Source: Oscillospiraceae bacterium
GTDB taxonomy: Bacteria > Bacillota > Clostridia > Oscillospirales > Oscillospiraceae
DNA length: 57,426 nucleotides
Direction: 5' to 3'
Assembly: GCA_017432615.1 (NCBI GenBank)
Contig: JAFRIV010000046.1
Span: 1-57,426, forward strand
Positions 41,550-49,810 of the stretch are shown here, piece by piece. Within the stretch, counting starts at the first letter, position 1. Each line of letters begins with the position of its first letter. Made by a program: the position numbers and the translations under genes. The notes under the pieces were generated by a model. That model ran no database searches. It saw only the letters and a list, made by a program, of their open reading frames with translations, and was not told the DNA's origin.

Positions 41550-42158
41550 ATGGCAAATTTTCCTTCCACATTGGAAACGCTGATCGATAAGTTTGCATCG
41601 CTCCCGGGCATTGGGAAGAAAAGTGCCCAGAGGCTTGCTTTCTTTATGCTGACCCGATCCGACGAAGAAGCTGACGCTTTTGCAGCAGCGATAACGGCTG
41701 CCAAGCATTCCATCCGCTTCTGTTCTGTCTGCCAGAACCTTACAGAGAATGAAATCTGTCCGATCTGCGCCAGTGACCGGCGAGATCATTCCGTGATCTG
41801 TGTGGTTTCAGAACCGCGCGATGTCCTCAGTATCGAGAGAGGCAGAGAATATAACGGCACTTACCATGTGCTGCACGGCGTCCTGTCACCGATGACGCAT
41901 GTCGGGCCGGATGATATCCGTATACGCGAATTGCTGGAACGCGTTGCAAAAGAAGATATTCAGGAAGTGATTATGGCTACGAACCCCGATACGGAAGGGG
42001 AAGCGACTGCTCTTTATATCTCCCGTCTTCTCAGGCCTTTTAAGGTGCGTGTGACGCGCCTGGCCTATGGGATTCCTGTCGGTTCCAATCTGGAATTCAC
42101 CGACAATGCGACGCTGAACCGTGCTATGGAAGGACGCACGGAGATGCTGCCGGATTAA
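41550..42158 (+). CDS. recR: Recombination mediator RecR
   Basis: A 202-residue DNA repair protein that works with RecF and RecO to load RecA on gaps. It has the N-terminal helix-hairpin-helix (LASLPGIGKKSAQRLAF-like, residues ~13-29), the C4 zinc finger CSVCQNLTENEICPIC, the Toprim core (CVVSEPRDVLSIE, TNPDTEGEATALYISRLL) and a C-terminal Walker-B-like tail (LAYGIPVGSNLEF). The ATG at 41550 is preferred over a TTG at 41538; the ribosome binding site is only a weak TTGAGG within the rpe stop region, so coupling to rpe is likely. In many Bacillota recR follows dnaX and ybaB; that context is absent here. Confidence 0.94.
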   Translation: MANFPSTLETLIDKFASLPGIGKKSAQRLAFFMLTRSDEEADAFAAAITAAKHSIRFCSVCQNLTENEICPICASDRRDHSVICVVSEPRDVLSIERGREYNGTYHVLHGVLSPMTHVGPDDIRIRELLERVAKEDIQEVIMATNPDTEGEATALYISRLLRPFKVRVTRLAYGIPVGSNLEFTDNATLNRAMEGRTEMLPD

Positions 42159-42208
42159 GAATAAGTACGTTTTTCGATAGTTGGTATTATAAGAGAAAGA
42201 GAGGTTTT

Positions 42209-43864
42209 ATGATTCCCAAGCTGAAAATTATCCCTCTGGGAGGACTCGGAGAAATAGGGAAAAATCTGACAGTTCTGGAATACGCCAATGATATTATTGT
42301 AATTGATGCAGGCATGGGCTTTCCGGAGGAGAGTATGTATGGTGTGGATGTCGTATATCCCGATGTGTCATACCTCAGGCTCAACGCCGAAAAAATACGC
42401 GGTCTGATCCTTACCCACGGCCACGAGGACCATATAGGCGCTGTTCCGTACCTGTTGAAGGAAGTGGATTGCCCGATCTACACTACAGCCCTGACAGCCG
42501 CCCTTGTAGAGCTGAAGCTGGAAGAAAACGATATGCTCTACAACACACAGATTTTTACCAAAAAAGCGGGCAGCGTTTTTCGCCTCGGTTGTTTTACGAT
42601 TGAATTTATCAATGTAAATCATTCCATTCCGGATACCGTTGCCTTGGCAATCGACACCCCGATGGGGATGGTCATCCACACAGCCGACTTCAAGTTTGAC
42701 CTGACACCTGTTGGCGGGAAAAGCATCGATGTGACCCGTTTTGGGGAACTGGGAAACAAAGGGGTGCTGTGCCTGCTCAGTGATTCCACAAATGTGGAAA
42801 AACCCGGGCATTCCGATCCGGAGATCAAAGTTACCGAGAGCTTTCACAAGCTGTTTAACGGATGCGACAAACGCATTATTATTACAACATTTGCTTCGAA
42901 TATTCATCGCCTGCAGCAGATCATCAATGTCGCTGCAAAGTTTGGCAGAAAAGTAGCTGTTACCGGGCGCAGTATGGAAAGCGTCCTCCATGTGGCGACT
43001 ACCATCGGATATATGGATCTGCCGGAGAATGAAGTGATCAGCCTTGACGAGATCGGCAAGCTGCCCAAGAGCAAAACGGTCATTATTTCCACGGGAAGCC
43101 AGGGTGAGTCTATGTCGGCGCTCTATCGTATGGCTTTTTCAGAACATAAGCAGATTAAAATCGATTCCGGCGACAGAGTCATTATTTCCGCTTCTGCCAT
43201 TCCGGGGAATGAGAATATGATCACAAGGGTCATCGATGAACTCTATCGTAAGGGAGCTGAGGTGATCTACGATAAAAATACGGACCTTCACGTTTCCGGA
43301 CATGCACCGCAGGAAGACCTGAAAATGATGCTTGCGCTGGTACGGCCAAAGTTTTTCATCCCGGTGCATGGAGAATACAGAATGTTGGTTAAACATGCGC
43401 AGCTTGCAGAAATGATGGGGGTAAGTTCGTCCAACATCTGTATCGCGGATATCGGGGATGTGATAGAAATTACCAAGAAGGGCATCCGCAAGGAAGAAAA
43501 AGTTTCTGCCGGTGAAGTCCTGGTTGACGGCGGTCTGGGCGAGGTAGGAGCAGTGGTTCTGCATGACAGACACCGCCTTGCAACGGACGGAATGCTGGTG
43601 GTGGTTATGGCGGTATCTGCCGAAACGCATGAATGCCTCGCAGAGCCGGAACTGGTTACCCGCGGTTTTATCTATGTGAAGGATTCCGAAGATCTATTGC
43701 AGGAACTCAAACAGGTTGCCATGGAATCCGTGGATAATTGTGTGGATCAGGGGATTACCGACGTCAATGCCCTGAAAGCAAAGATGAAAAGCAGTGTGGC
43801 CACCTTCCTGTTCAAGAAGACAAAATGCAGCCCGATCATCCTGCCGGTTCTGTTCGAGTTATAA
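42209..43864 (+). CDS. Ribonuclease J
   Basis: A 551-residue metallo-beta-lactamase/beta-CASP ribonuclease with 5' exonuclease and endonuclease activity in mRNA decay and rRNA maturation. The zinc site is in LTHGHEDHIGAVPYLL with further ligands in HTADFKFDL. The beta-CASP region carries ITTFASNIHRLQQI and STGSQGESMSAL, and HVSGHAPQEDLKMML is the family-specific His motif. The C-terminal domain is complete. GAGAGG precedes the ATG. It follows recR by 50 bases and ends at a strong hairpin. Which of the J1/J2 paralogues it represents is not decidable from one copy. Confidence 0.95.
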   Translation: MIPKLKIIPLGGLGEIGKNLTVLEYANDIIVIDAGMGFPEESMYGVDVVYPDVSYLRLNAEKIRGLILTHGHEDHIGAVPYLLKEVDCPIYTTALTAALVELKLEENDMLYNTQIFTKKAGSVFRLGCFTIEFINVNHSIPDTVALAIDTPMGMVIHTADFKFDLTPVGGKSIDVTRFGELGNKGVLCLLSDSTNVEKPGHSDPEIKVTESFHKLFNGCDKRIIITTFASNIHRLQQIINVAAKFGRKVAVTGRSMESVLHVATTIGYMDLPENEVISLDEIGKLPKSKTVIISTGSQGESMSALYRMAFSEHKQIKIDSGDRVIISASAIPGNENMITRVIDELYRKGAEVIYDKNTDLHVSGHAPQEDLKMMLALVRPKFFIPVHGEYRMLVKHAQLAEMMGVSSSNICIADIGDVIEITKKGIRKEEKVSAGEVLVDGGLGEVGAVVLHDRHRLATDGMLVVVMAVSAETHECLAEPELVTRGFIYVKDSEDLLQELKQVAMESVDNCVDQGITDVNALKAKMKSSVATFLFKKTKCSPIILPVLFEL

Positions 43865-43874
43865 AGAATTAATA

Positions 43875-43915
43875 AACAACGGTGTCTGCCGCTTAAACGA
43901 CAGGCACCGTTGTTT
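43875..43915. terminator. Terminator after RNase J
   Basis: AACAACGGTGTCTGCC pairs with GACAGGCACCGTTG and is followed by TTTT; the A-rich other flank also suits the convergent MBL gene. Confidence 0.75.
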
Positions 43916-43945
43916 TGCGTATACAAACTCCATGTTTTTTCCTGC

Positions 43946-44743
43946 TCACAGGAGTATCGTATCTCCTTCTCTTGCATAGTGAGCATGGACGATTTCCAGC
44001 ATTTTTTCTCTTGCCGACAGAATATCATCAGTGGATTGCGGATCATGATGGATCAGGAGAATTTTTTTCGCCCTGCAGCTCTTCATCATCTTTAAAGCAG
44101 ATAAAGCAGTTGAATGCCCGAATCCTTTTTTCCTCTCATATTCTTGCGGTGAATATTGCGCGTCGAACAGGAGAAGATCCGTATCGGCGGCGAAGGGTGA
44201 CAGCTTCATAAAAGAGAGTGGTTCCATTTCATAGTCAGTCATGTACACGATAGATTTTCCGTGCCATTCCAGACGATAGGAAAGGCAGCTTCCGGGATGA
44301 TTCCCGGACATACAGCTTACCCTGACATCCCCGATTTGCAGCGGAAAAAGAGGCTGGTCGATATGCAGCTGGCTGCCGTACTCTTCAAGGTTCAGAGGCC
44401 AGAAGGGCGGAGTATAAAAAGAATTTAGGATATTCAAAGGGCACTCCATCTCGTTGGCCGGAATCAGAAGATAGGTCTCCAATTCGCTGTGAAGCAACCG
44501 CGGATAGACGCCAAGACCGAGAATGTGATCGAGATGCAGATGACTCAGCAGAATCACCGGCGGTTTCGGAAACTCAACAGGTGCTTTGAGGAGACCGGTT
44601 CCGGCATCCAGAAAAATATTTTCTTCTCCTGCCTGAACCCAGTAGCATGAGGTGTTCCCGCCGTAGATAGAGTAGTTTTCCCCGCAGATAGGCATTGAAC
44701 CGCGGGTCCCCAGCACGGTCAGTCGGAATTCTTCACTGCTCAT
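43946..44743 (-). CDS. MBL-fold metallohydrolase (RNase Z/PhnP-like)
   Basis: A 265-residue protein of the metallo-beta-lactamase fold. It starts with LTVLGTRGSMPICG and has YGGNTSCYWV, a pattern seen in PhnP- and RNase Z-like phosphodiesterases. The metal motif is LLSHLHLDHILG; further ligands lie in SGNHPGSCLSY, FDAQYSPQEY and LIHHDPQSTD. No RNase Z exosite arm is visible, so tRNA 3' processing is doubtful; cyclic nucleotide or nucleic-acid phosphodiester cleavage is more likely. A GGAAG lies 12 bases before the ATG. Single-gene unit on the minus strand. Confidence 0.83.
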   Translation of the reverse strand: MSSEEFRLTVLGTRGSMPICGENYSIYGGNTSCYWVQAGEENIFLDAGTGLLKAPVEFPKPPVILLSHLHLDHILGLGVYPRLLHSELETYLLIPANEMECPLNILNSFYTPPFWPLNLEEYGSQLHIDQPLFPLQIGDVRVSCMSGNHPGSCLSYRLEWHGKSIVYMTDYEMEPLSFMKLSPFAADTDLLLFDAQYSPQEYERKKGFGHSTALSALKMMKSCRAKKILLIHHDPQSTDDILSAREKMLEIVHAHYAREGDTILL

Positions 44744-44990
44744 GAGCCTTTGAAACTTCCTTTCTTCACTCTAATGATAGAGACATAATATCACAAAGGG
44801 GAATAAAATACCACATCTTCATCATTTTTAATTTCATAAATCATGCCGCTTCAGGATAATGCTGAGGAACTGGAAAACTGTTGACGGTCTATATTTTATG
44901 GCTTATAATTTCAGTCGGGCTGACTTTTGTTTTCCGCGTTCTCCGATGTCCCGGGTGTCTTACAGTTGTTTCTTTCTGTGAATATGAAAT

Positions 44991-45022
44991 AAAAAATGCC
45001 GATTTCAAAAATGAAATCAGCA
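44991..45022 (-). terminator. Terminator of tRNA-Pro
   Basis: On the minus strand TGCTGATTTC pairs with GAAATCGGCA, followed by TTTTTT, starting eight bases after the tRNA 3' end. Between 44744 and 44990 I see no gene or signal. Confidence 0.85.
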
Positions 45023-45030
45023 CTTTTATA

Positions 45031-45103
45031 TCGGAGTGTCGGGATTTGAACCCGAGGCCTCTTGGTCCCGAACCAAGCACGCTACCAGCTGCGCTACACC
45101 CCG
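45031..45103 (-). tRNA. tRNA-Pro (anticodon CGG)
   Basis: A 73-base cloverleaf. The acceptor CGGGGTG pairs with CACTCCG, discriminator A, U8-A9, D arm GCGCAGCTGGTAGCG, anticodon stem CTTGG/CCAAG with loop TTCGGGA (anticodon CGG), and T arm TCGGG-TTCAAAT-CCCGA. No CCA is encoded. Confidence 0.95.
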
Positions 45104-45114
45104 AAAGCTTTTCT

Positions 45115-45143
45115 ATTATAGTAGCGTGAAGCAGCTTTGTCAA
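45115..45143 (-). promoter_or_regulatory. Promoter of tRNA-Pro
   Basis: Minus-strand TTGACA (45138-45143) and TATAAT (45115-45120), both perfect consensus with 17-base spacing, 11 bases before the tRNA. Confidence 0.85.
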
Positions 45144-45185
45144 GAAAAAAATTATAATTCAGGAAAGGTTCCTTAAAGCACATTT

Positions 45186-47021
45186 ATGGATAAAAGGCTG
45201 GAAAGAATTCTGCCGAAGGTGCAGAAACCCGCCAGATATACGGGCGGGGAATATAATCAGATCATAAAAAACAAGGAAGACGTTGAACTGCGGCTTGCGT
45301 TCTGTTTCCCGGATACTTATGAGATCGGCATGTCGAATCTCGGCATGAAGATCCTTTATCATACTATGAACAGCCTCCCATATGTATGGTGCGAGCGGGT
45401 CTTTGCACCGTGGGGGGATATGTATGACGAGATGAAACGGCACAATATCCCGCTCTATGCGCTGGAAAGCGGGGATGCGCTGGAAGATTTTGACGTGCTG
45501 GCTTTTTCCGTCGGTTATGAAATGGCCTATACTACTGTGCTGGATATGCTGGATATGGCCTCTCTTCCTGTACGCAGCGCTGACAGATCGTCTCTTCTGC
45601 CGCTGGTATTCGCAGGCGGATCTGCTGGTGTGAACCCTGAGCCGATGGCTCCGTTTGTGGATCTCTTTGTTATCGGAGAAGGGGAGGAGATGAACAATGA
45701 ACTGTTGGCTCTTTTGCGTACGGCAAAGCGAGAAAATTGGGACAAGCAGTCCTTCCTGATAAAGGCGGCCAGGATCGGCGGCGTTTATGTACCTTCTTTG
45801 TACAATATTACTTATCAGGAAGACGGTACAGTAAAGACGATCGAGCCCTCCTGCGGTGCACCGGCAAAAGTAAAAAAACGCATTATCAAAAATCTGGATG
45901 GGGTTCCTTTTCCTACAGATCCGATTGTTCCCTCCACAGAAGTGGTACAGGACCGCGTGAACGTTGAATTGTTTCGCGGCTGTGTGCGAGGCTGCCGCTT
46001 TTGCCAGGCCGGCCATATTTACCGGCCGATCCGTGCAAAAAAACCGGAGACAGTGATTCGACAAGGCATTGAAACCCTGCAGAAGACCGGTTATGAGGAC
46101 GTCACCTTGCTTTCACTTTCCTCCAGTGATTACCGCCATCTCTCGCAGACTTGTGACGGACTGCTGGAATACTGTGAAAGCCGCAGTATCGGGGTTTCGC
46201 TGCCTTCTTTGCGGGCGGACAATTTTTCCATGGAACTGATGGAAAAGCTTCAGCGCGTTCGCAAAAGCGGATTGACGTTTGCGGTGGAAGGCGGCAGTCA
46301 GCGTCTGCGGGATGCCATTAACAAAAATGTTACGGAAGAGGATCTTTTAAACACATGCCGTATTGCCTTTGCGGGCGGATGGAACAGCGTTAAGCTGTAT
46401 TATATGCTTGGCCTGCCCACAGAAACCGATGAGGATATAATCGGCATTGCTGAAATGGCAGATCAGGTGCTTCATTGTTGGCGGCAGTATGCAAAAAACA
46501 AGAACCGCGGGGTACGGATCACAATTTCTACTTCCTGCTTTATTCCCAAACCCCACAGCCCGTTCCAGTGGGAAGCGCAGGTAACTCCCGAGGAATATTT
46601 ACGCCGTGTCAATCTGCTGCGTTCATCCATCACCGCAAGAAATGTAGTTTATAATTGGCATGATGCAGAGACCAGCGTTATTGAAGCGGTGCTTTCCAGG
46701 GGTGATAGAAAAGTTGCTGATGCCATCGAGGATGTCTGGCGGCAAGGCGGACGCCTGGAGGCATGGAGTGATTATTTCTCTTATGATCGTTGGATCACCG
46801 CTTTTCAAAAGGCGGGCATCGATCCTGCATTCTATGCTTTTCGCGACAGACCGAATGAAGAGGTGCTTCCCTGGGATATGATCGATGTCGGCGTAAGAAA
46901 GCAGCATCTGATCCATGAACGTGCCATGGCTTATGAAGCCAGGCTTTCGCCGGATTGCAGAAAAACATGTTCTGCCTGCGGCGCAGCTGCACTTCTGGAA
47001 GGAGGAAAATGTGATGGATAA
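45186..47021 (+). CDS. Radical SAM protein of the TIGR03960/YgiQ-like type
   Basis: A 611-residue protein. The N-terminal ~220 residues resemble a B12-binding-type fold (AFCFPDTYEIGMSNLGMKILY, VLAFSVGYEMAYTTVLDML, VFAGGSAGVNPEPM). The radical SAM barrel has its [4Fe-4S] cysteines in RGCVRGCRFCQAGHIYRP (CxxxCxxC), with VEGGSQRLRDAINKN and LYYMLGLPTETDEDI further on. A CRKTCSACG cysteine group closes the protein. The substrate is unknown. The next gene, overlapping by eight bases, encodes the TIGR03936 partner; this pair is conserved in Bacillota near ribosome genes, which has suggested a role in RNA or ribosome modification. The ribosome binding site is weak. Confidence 0.9.
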   Translation: MDKRLERILPKVQKPARYTGGEYNQIIKNKEDVELRLAFCFPDTYEIGMSNLGMKILYHTMNSLPYVWCERVFAPWGDMYDEMKRHNIPLYALESGDALEDFDVLAFSVGYEMAYTTVLDMLDMASLPVRSADRSSLLPLVFAGGSAGVNPEPMAPFVDLFVIGEGEEMNNELLALLRTAKRENWDKQSFLIKAARIGGVYVPSLYNITYQEDGTVKTIEPSCGAPAKVKKRIIKNLDGVPFPTDPIVPSTEVVQDRVNVELFRGCVRGCRFCQAGHIYRPIRAKKPETVIRQGIETLQKTGYEDVTLLSLSSSDYRHLSQTCDGLLEYCESRSIGVSLPSLRADNFSMELMEKLQRVRKSGLTFAVEGGSQRLRDAINKNVTEEDLLNTCRIAFAGGWNSVKLYYMLGLPTETDEDIIGIAEMADQVLHCWRQYAKNKNRGVRITISTSCFIPKPHSPFQWEAQVTPEEYLRRVNLLRSSITARNVVYNWHDAETSVIEAVLSRGDRKVADAIEDVWRQGGRLEAWSDYFSYDRWITAFQKAGIDPAFYAFRDRPNEEVLPWDMIDVGVRKQHLIHERAMAYEARLSPDCRKTCSACGAAALLEGGKCDG

Positions 47022-47673
47022 ATATCGGATGCGTTTCCAAAAAACAGGCCGATCTATCTATATCTCTCATCTTGACCTGATGCACACCATGCAGCGAGCC
47101 TTTTCACGGGCGGGATTTCGCATCAGATACTCTGAAGGGTTTAATCCGCATCCGATCCTCTCGATTATCCTTCCGCTCTCTGTGGGTACGGCCAGCCTGT
47201 GTGAAATTATGGATTTTCGGATGACAGAAGATCCGGATCCTTCGGAAATCGTTGAAAAACTCAATCGGACGCTCCCGGAAGGAATCACAGTGCTTGAGGC
47301 CTATGAACCGCAAAGAAAAGCTTCCGAATTGAAATATCTCGCCATCGAAGGACGAATGGAATATGACAATGCTTCCATACAGGAGATGACAGAGGCTCTT
47401 CAGTCTTTTTACAGTGCGGAGAGTATCATTATTTCAAAAAAAAGCAAGCGTGGGTATTCCGACTTTGATGTGATCCGGGGCATTCGAGAAATTCATTTTA
47501 CGGCAGGGGAAAGTTTTGTAGAGGTAAAAGCTGTAATCTCGGCGCAGGAACCGACATTTAATCCTGACCTGTTATCAGAAGCCTTACAGCAGAAAAGACC
47601 GGCTCTTCAGCCGGACTTTGCTGCTTTCACGCGTCTAGAGACGTATGACTGTGAAATGCAGCTGTTTCGCTGA
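47014..47673 (+). CDS. DUF2344/TIGR03936-family protein
   Basis: A 219-residue protein of the TIGR03936 (radical SAM-linked) family: YRMRFQKTGRSIYISHLDLMHTMQRAF at the N terminus and FRIRYSEGFNPHPILS next, then a variable C-terminal half. In many genomes it is fused to, or directly follows, the TIGR03960 radical SAM protein, as here. The ATG at 47014 is eight bases after GGAGG and overlaps the upstream gene by eight bases. The longer frame from 46915 lies inside that gene and is not used. Function is unknown; co-translation with the radical SAM enzyme points to a shared complex. Confidence 0.88.
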   Translation: MDKYRMRFQKTGRSIYISHLDLMHTMQRAFSRAGFRIRYSEGFNPHPILSIILPLSVGTASLCEIMDFRMTEDPDPSEIVEKLNRTLPEGITVLEAYEPQRKASELKYLAIEGRMEYDNASIQEMTEALQSFYSAESIIISKKSKRGYSDFDVIRGIREIHFTAGESFVEVKAVISAQEPTFNPDLLSEALQQKRPALQPDFAAFTRLETYDCEMQLFR

Positions 47674-47689
47674 ACCTTTTTATCAATAT

Positions 47690-47725
47690 GAATGCTCCGG
47701 CAATTATTGAACTGCCGGAGCATTC
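47690..47725. terminator. Hairpin between convergent genes
   Basis: A 13-bp perfect stem (47690-47702 with 47713-47725, GAATGCTCCGGCA) lies between the DUF2344 and lysozyme genes. T-runs are weak on both sides, so termination efficiency is uncertain. Confidence 0.6.
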
Positions 47726-47731
47726 ATGCAC

Positions 47732-48736
47732 TTAAAACATTACATTGATATCGCAGGTCCCGCTTATGCCCGGCAAACGCCCGCGGTCGGTCAGCTGCCA
47801 GATATTGTAAGGAACTTTTTGAGACGGGAGGGCATTGTTTTCGGTATAACTTGCCATCCAGATGTCATATCGGGAGAGTGCGTCCAGAGAAAGCTCATCC
47901 GTAAAGAAGCTTTCACTGGAATAGATACCTGCCGAATATCCTGCGTTTTCTATCGTCCTGCAAAATGCTTTGATATTCTCCATCCGCTTTGCCATGCTTA
48001 ATGTATCTGCACGACCGCCGGGATAATTGCCGGAATACTCAATATCAAGATAAACAGGCATTTCCAAGGAAAACCCCCGCAGCCTTTGAACAACAAGGCT
48101 GGCTTCCTGTACCGCTTCCAATTGGTTGACGGCAGCAGAATAGAAATAAACACCAACAGTCAGCCCGGCCGCTTTTGCTCCGTTGAGGTAATTGAAGAAC
48201 AGGCTGTCATCATAAAGCGTACCTCCCTGTCCCCAGCCTCTTCCACCGAGACGCAGCAGTGCAAAATCGATTCCGATCTCTTTGAGATGCCGCCAATTGA
48301 TCGTGCCGTTATAAAAACTGACGTCTACACCGATCCGCTCAGCACAGATCCCGTTTTCATCAAAATAAAAGAGGTTATTGTCGATATACTTCAGACCGTG
48401 AAGCGGTGTGCCATAACGATCAAGGTACGTCCGTTTGCCGTCTTCGCTCTCCCGCCAACCGTAATAGGTTTCCGGTTCAAACGGCTGATCAATTGCTTCC
48501 GGTACGGCTTCTTCGGGGGCAAACTGGTGCCCGGCGTTTATCTCATCAGGGAGATCCTGTGCGTCGACTACTTCCGTAAGCTGATCAATGTTAGGGATGG
48601 CTGTATATTCGAGATCACGGGGAGAAGAAAAAATCTTCAACAGTTGAGGAATCAGCACCAGGCATCCGACCACAATAGCAACGGAGGGAAAAAATAACAG
48701 GATAGCTTTCTCATATTTTGAAAAAAATTTCTTCAT
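47732..48736 (-). CDS. Membrane-anchored GH25 lysozyme
   Basis: A 334-residue muramidase-type protein. Residues ~11-35 form one hydrophobic segment (ILLFFPSVAIVVGCLVLIP) with no clear cleavage site, so it is probably tethered outside the membrane. A short linker leads to a single choline-binding-like repeat (GWRESEDGKRTYLDRYG... HGLKYIDNNLFYFDENG). The GH25 domain (~136-334) has GVDVSFYNGTINW with a catalytic Asp, LLRLGGRGW, and MPVYLDIEYSGN with the catalytic acidic pair. It would cleave peptidoglycan between MurNAc and GlcNAc during wall growth or remodelling. No convincing ribosome binding site precedes the ATG. Confidence 0.9.
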   Translation of the reverse strand: MKKFFSKYEKAILLFFPSVAIVVGCLVLIPQLLKIFSSPRDLEYTAIPNIDQLTEVVDAQDLPDEINAGHQFAPEEAVPEAIDQPFEPETYYGWRESEDGKRTYLDRYGTPLHGLKYIDNNLFYFDENGICAERIGVDVSFYNGTINWRHLKEIGIDFALLRLGGRGWGQGGTLYDDSLFFNYLNGAKAAGLTVGVYFYSAAVNQLEAVQEASLVVQRLRGFSLEMPVYLDIEYSGNYPGGRADTLSMAKRMENIKAFCRTIENAGYSAGIYSSESFFTDELSLDALSRYDIWMASYTENNALPSQKVPYNIWQLTDRGRLPGISGTCDINVMF

Positions 48737-48747
48737 ACAACACTTTT

Positions 48748-48780
48748 AAAAATCCCTCTGCGTCTTGAGAACACAGAGGG
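48748..48780 (-). terminator. Terminator of the helical-repeat protein gene
   Basis: On the minus strand CCCTCTG pairs with CAGAGGG (48754-48760 with 48774-48780), followed by ATTTTT. Confidence 0.7.
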
Positions 48781-48804
48781 AAAGGAGAAAAGAGAAAGGA
48801 GGTA

Positions 48805-49344
48805 TTACTTCTCTTCGTCTGCGCTTGCTTCATCCGCAGCAGGTTCCTGAACAGGAGCATCTGCAGGTGCTTCAAACTCAACTACCTCGCCGTCAACCGG
48901 CTCCTCATCGAGGGAAGAGATAAAGTCTTTCGCTTTACCAACCAGTTCTTCAGCTTTTGCAGTGGCTTCAGGTGCTTTCTCTTTGGCAAACTCATAAGCT
49001 TCTTCAGCCTTCGCCTGAACCGTGCCGATAACCTCAGGAGCTGCTTCTTTTGCTTTGTTATAAAGATCTTCCGCCATGGAAGTTGCGCCGGGAGCCTTTT
49101 CTTTGGCAAAGGCATAAGCTTCCTGCGCTTTTGCCTGTACGGTTTCCATGACGCCGGGAGCTTTTTCCTTTACTGTGGCGGAAGCTTCTTTGTAAAACTC
49201 ACCAGCAGCTTCTTTGAAAGCATCCATCGTCTTGTTCGGATCACTTTCGGGGTTCTTCTCTTTGTACTTTTCGCCAATTTTAACTGCAGCAAAAGCTGCA
49301 CCGGCGGCAACACCGGCTTTTACAAGATTACCCAGAATACCCAT
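48805..49344 (-). CDS. Amphipathic helical-repeat protein (apolipoprotein/LEA-like)
   Basis: A 179-residue protein. Residues 1-20 (MGILGNLVKAGVAAGAAFAA) are a small hydrophobic helix that could insert in a membrane. Residues ~40-135 are a highly charged Ala/Glu/Lys-rich helical region with two ~40-residue repeats containing VQAKAQEAYAFAKEKAP and VQAKAEEAYEFAKEKAP. An acidic, Pro/Ala-rich tail (~140-179) ends in ADEASADEEK. Such patterns occur in YtxH-like and LEA/apolipoprotein-like proteins that coat membranes or protect under stress; no enzyme motif exists. A strong AGGAGGTA lies six bases before the ATG, so it is probably well expressed. Confidence 0.75.
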   Translation of the reverse strand: MGILGNLVKAGVAAGAAFAAVKIGEKYKEKNPESDPNKTMDAFKEAAGEFYKEASATVKEKAPGVMETVQAKAQEAYAFAKEKAPGATSMAEDLYNKAKEAAPEVIGTVQAKAEEAYEFAKEKAPEATAKAEELVGKAKDFISSLDEEPVDGEVVEFEAPADAPVQEPAADEASADEEK

Positions 49345-49449
49345 ATTATTTACCTCCTGTTTAATGGTTGATGCTATTATATAGCAATGAAATGAAAACG
49401 GGTGAAATTTTTGTGAACAAAGTGACAGATCCTGTGATCTTCTTTTCAC

Positions 49450-49478
49450 TTTACATCCGGCGTGGGATGTGGTATAAA
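49450..49478 (+). promoter_or_regulatory. Promoter of the rubredoxin gene
   Basis: TTTACA (49450-49455) and TATAAA (49473-49478) are 17 bases apart, 59 bases before the start codon. Confidence 0.6.
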
Positions 49479-49537
49479 GAGACAGACGAAAGGTGCAAAA
49501 GTGCCTTTCAGGACAATAGACAGAAAGGAGTATGTAT

Positions 49538-49672
49538 ATGGTATACGTTTGCAATGTTTGCGGCTGGGAATATGACGAAGACGAGCAGGGCGTAAAATGG
49601 GAAGATCTCCCGGATGATTTCGTTTGTGAAGTCTGCGGCGTCGGCAAGGATGAGTTTTCTCCGGCTGAATAA
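49538..49672 (+). CDS. Short rubredoxin
   Basis: A 44-residue iron protein missed by ordinary length cut-offs. It has both metal knuckles, VCNVCGW (Cys5, Cys8) and [12 protein letters not shown] (Cys30, Cys33), plus WEDLPDDF, the rubredoxin hallmark. Only 21 residues separate the knuckles, against about 29 in common rubredoxins, so this is the short form known from some Desulfovibrio species. It carries single electrons, typically to rubrerythrin, superoxide reductase or flavodiiron oxygen-scavenging enzymes in anaerobes; none is encoded beside it. AAGGAG lies seven bases before the ATG at 49538; the in-frame ATG at 49532 is too close. Confidence 0.95.
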   Translation: MVYVCNVCGWEYDEDEQGVKWEDLPDDFVCEVCGVGKDEFSPAE

Positions 49673-49692
49673 TCAATAATTTCAAACAAAAG

Positions 49693-49722
49693 CGGGCGGC
49701 TGATGAAAGCCGCTCCTTTTTT
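49693..49722 (+). terminator. Terminator of the rubredoxin gene
   Basis: A GCGGC/GCCGC stem with an eight-base loop is followed by TCCTTTTTT. Confidence 0.75.
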
Positions 49723-49727
49723 CGTTA

Positions 49728-49756
49728 TTGAAGAAGGAGAAAGATTGTGTTAAACT
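49728..49756 (+). promoter_or_regulatory. Promoter of the membrane protein/TPR-LRR pair
   Basis: TTGAAG (49728-49733) and TAAACT (49751-49756) are 17 bases apart, 55 bases before the start codon. Confidence 0.45.
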
Positions 49757-49810
49757 ATATACTCATAGAGCAGGATGAGTATATTTTCAATACAGTTTTG
49801 GGAGGCATCT

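Noticed and set aside
44881-45129. An 82-codon frame on the plus strand
   Set aside because: It runs through tRNA-Pro, its terminator and its promoter on the other strand.
46915-47013. N-terminal extension of the DUF2344 protein
   Set aside because: It lies inside the radical SAM gene; GGAGG is correctly spaced only from the ATG at 47014.
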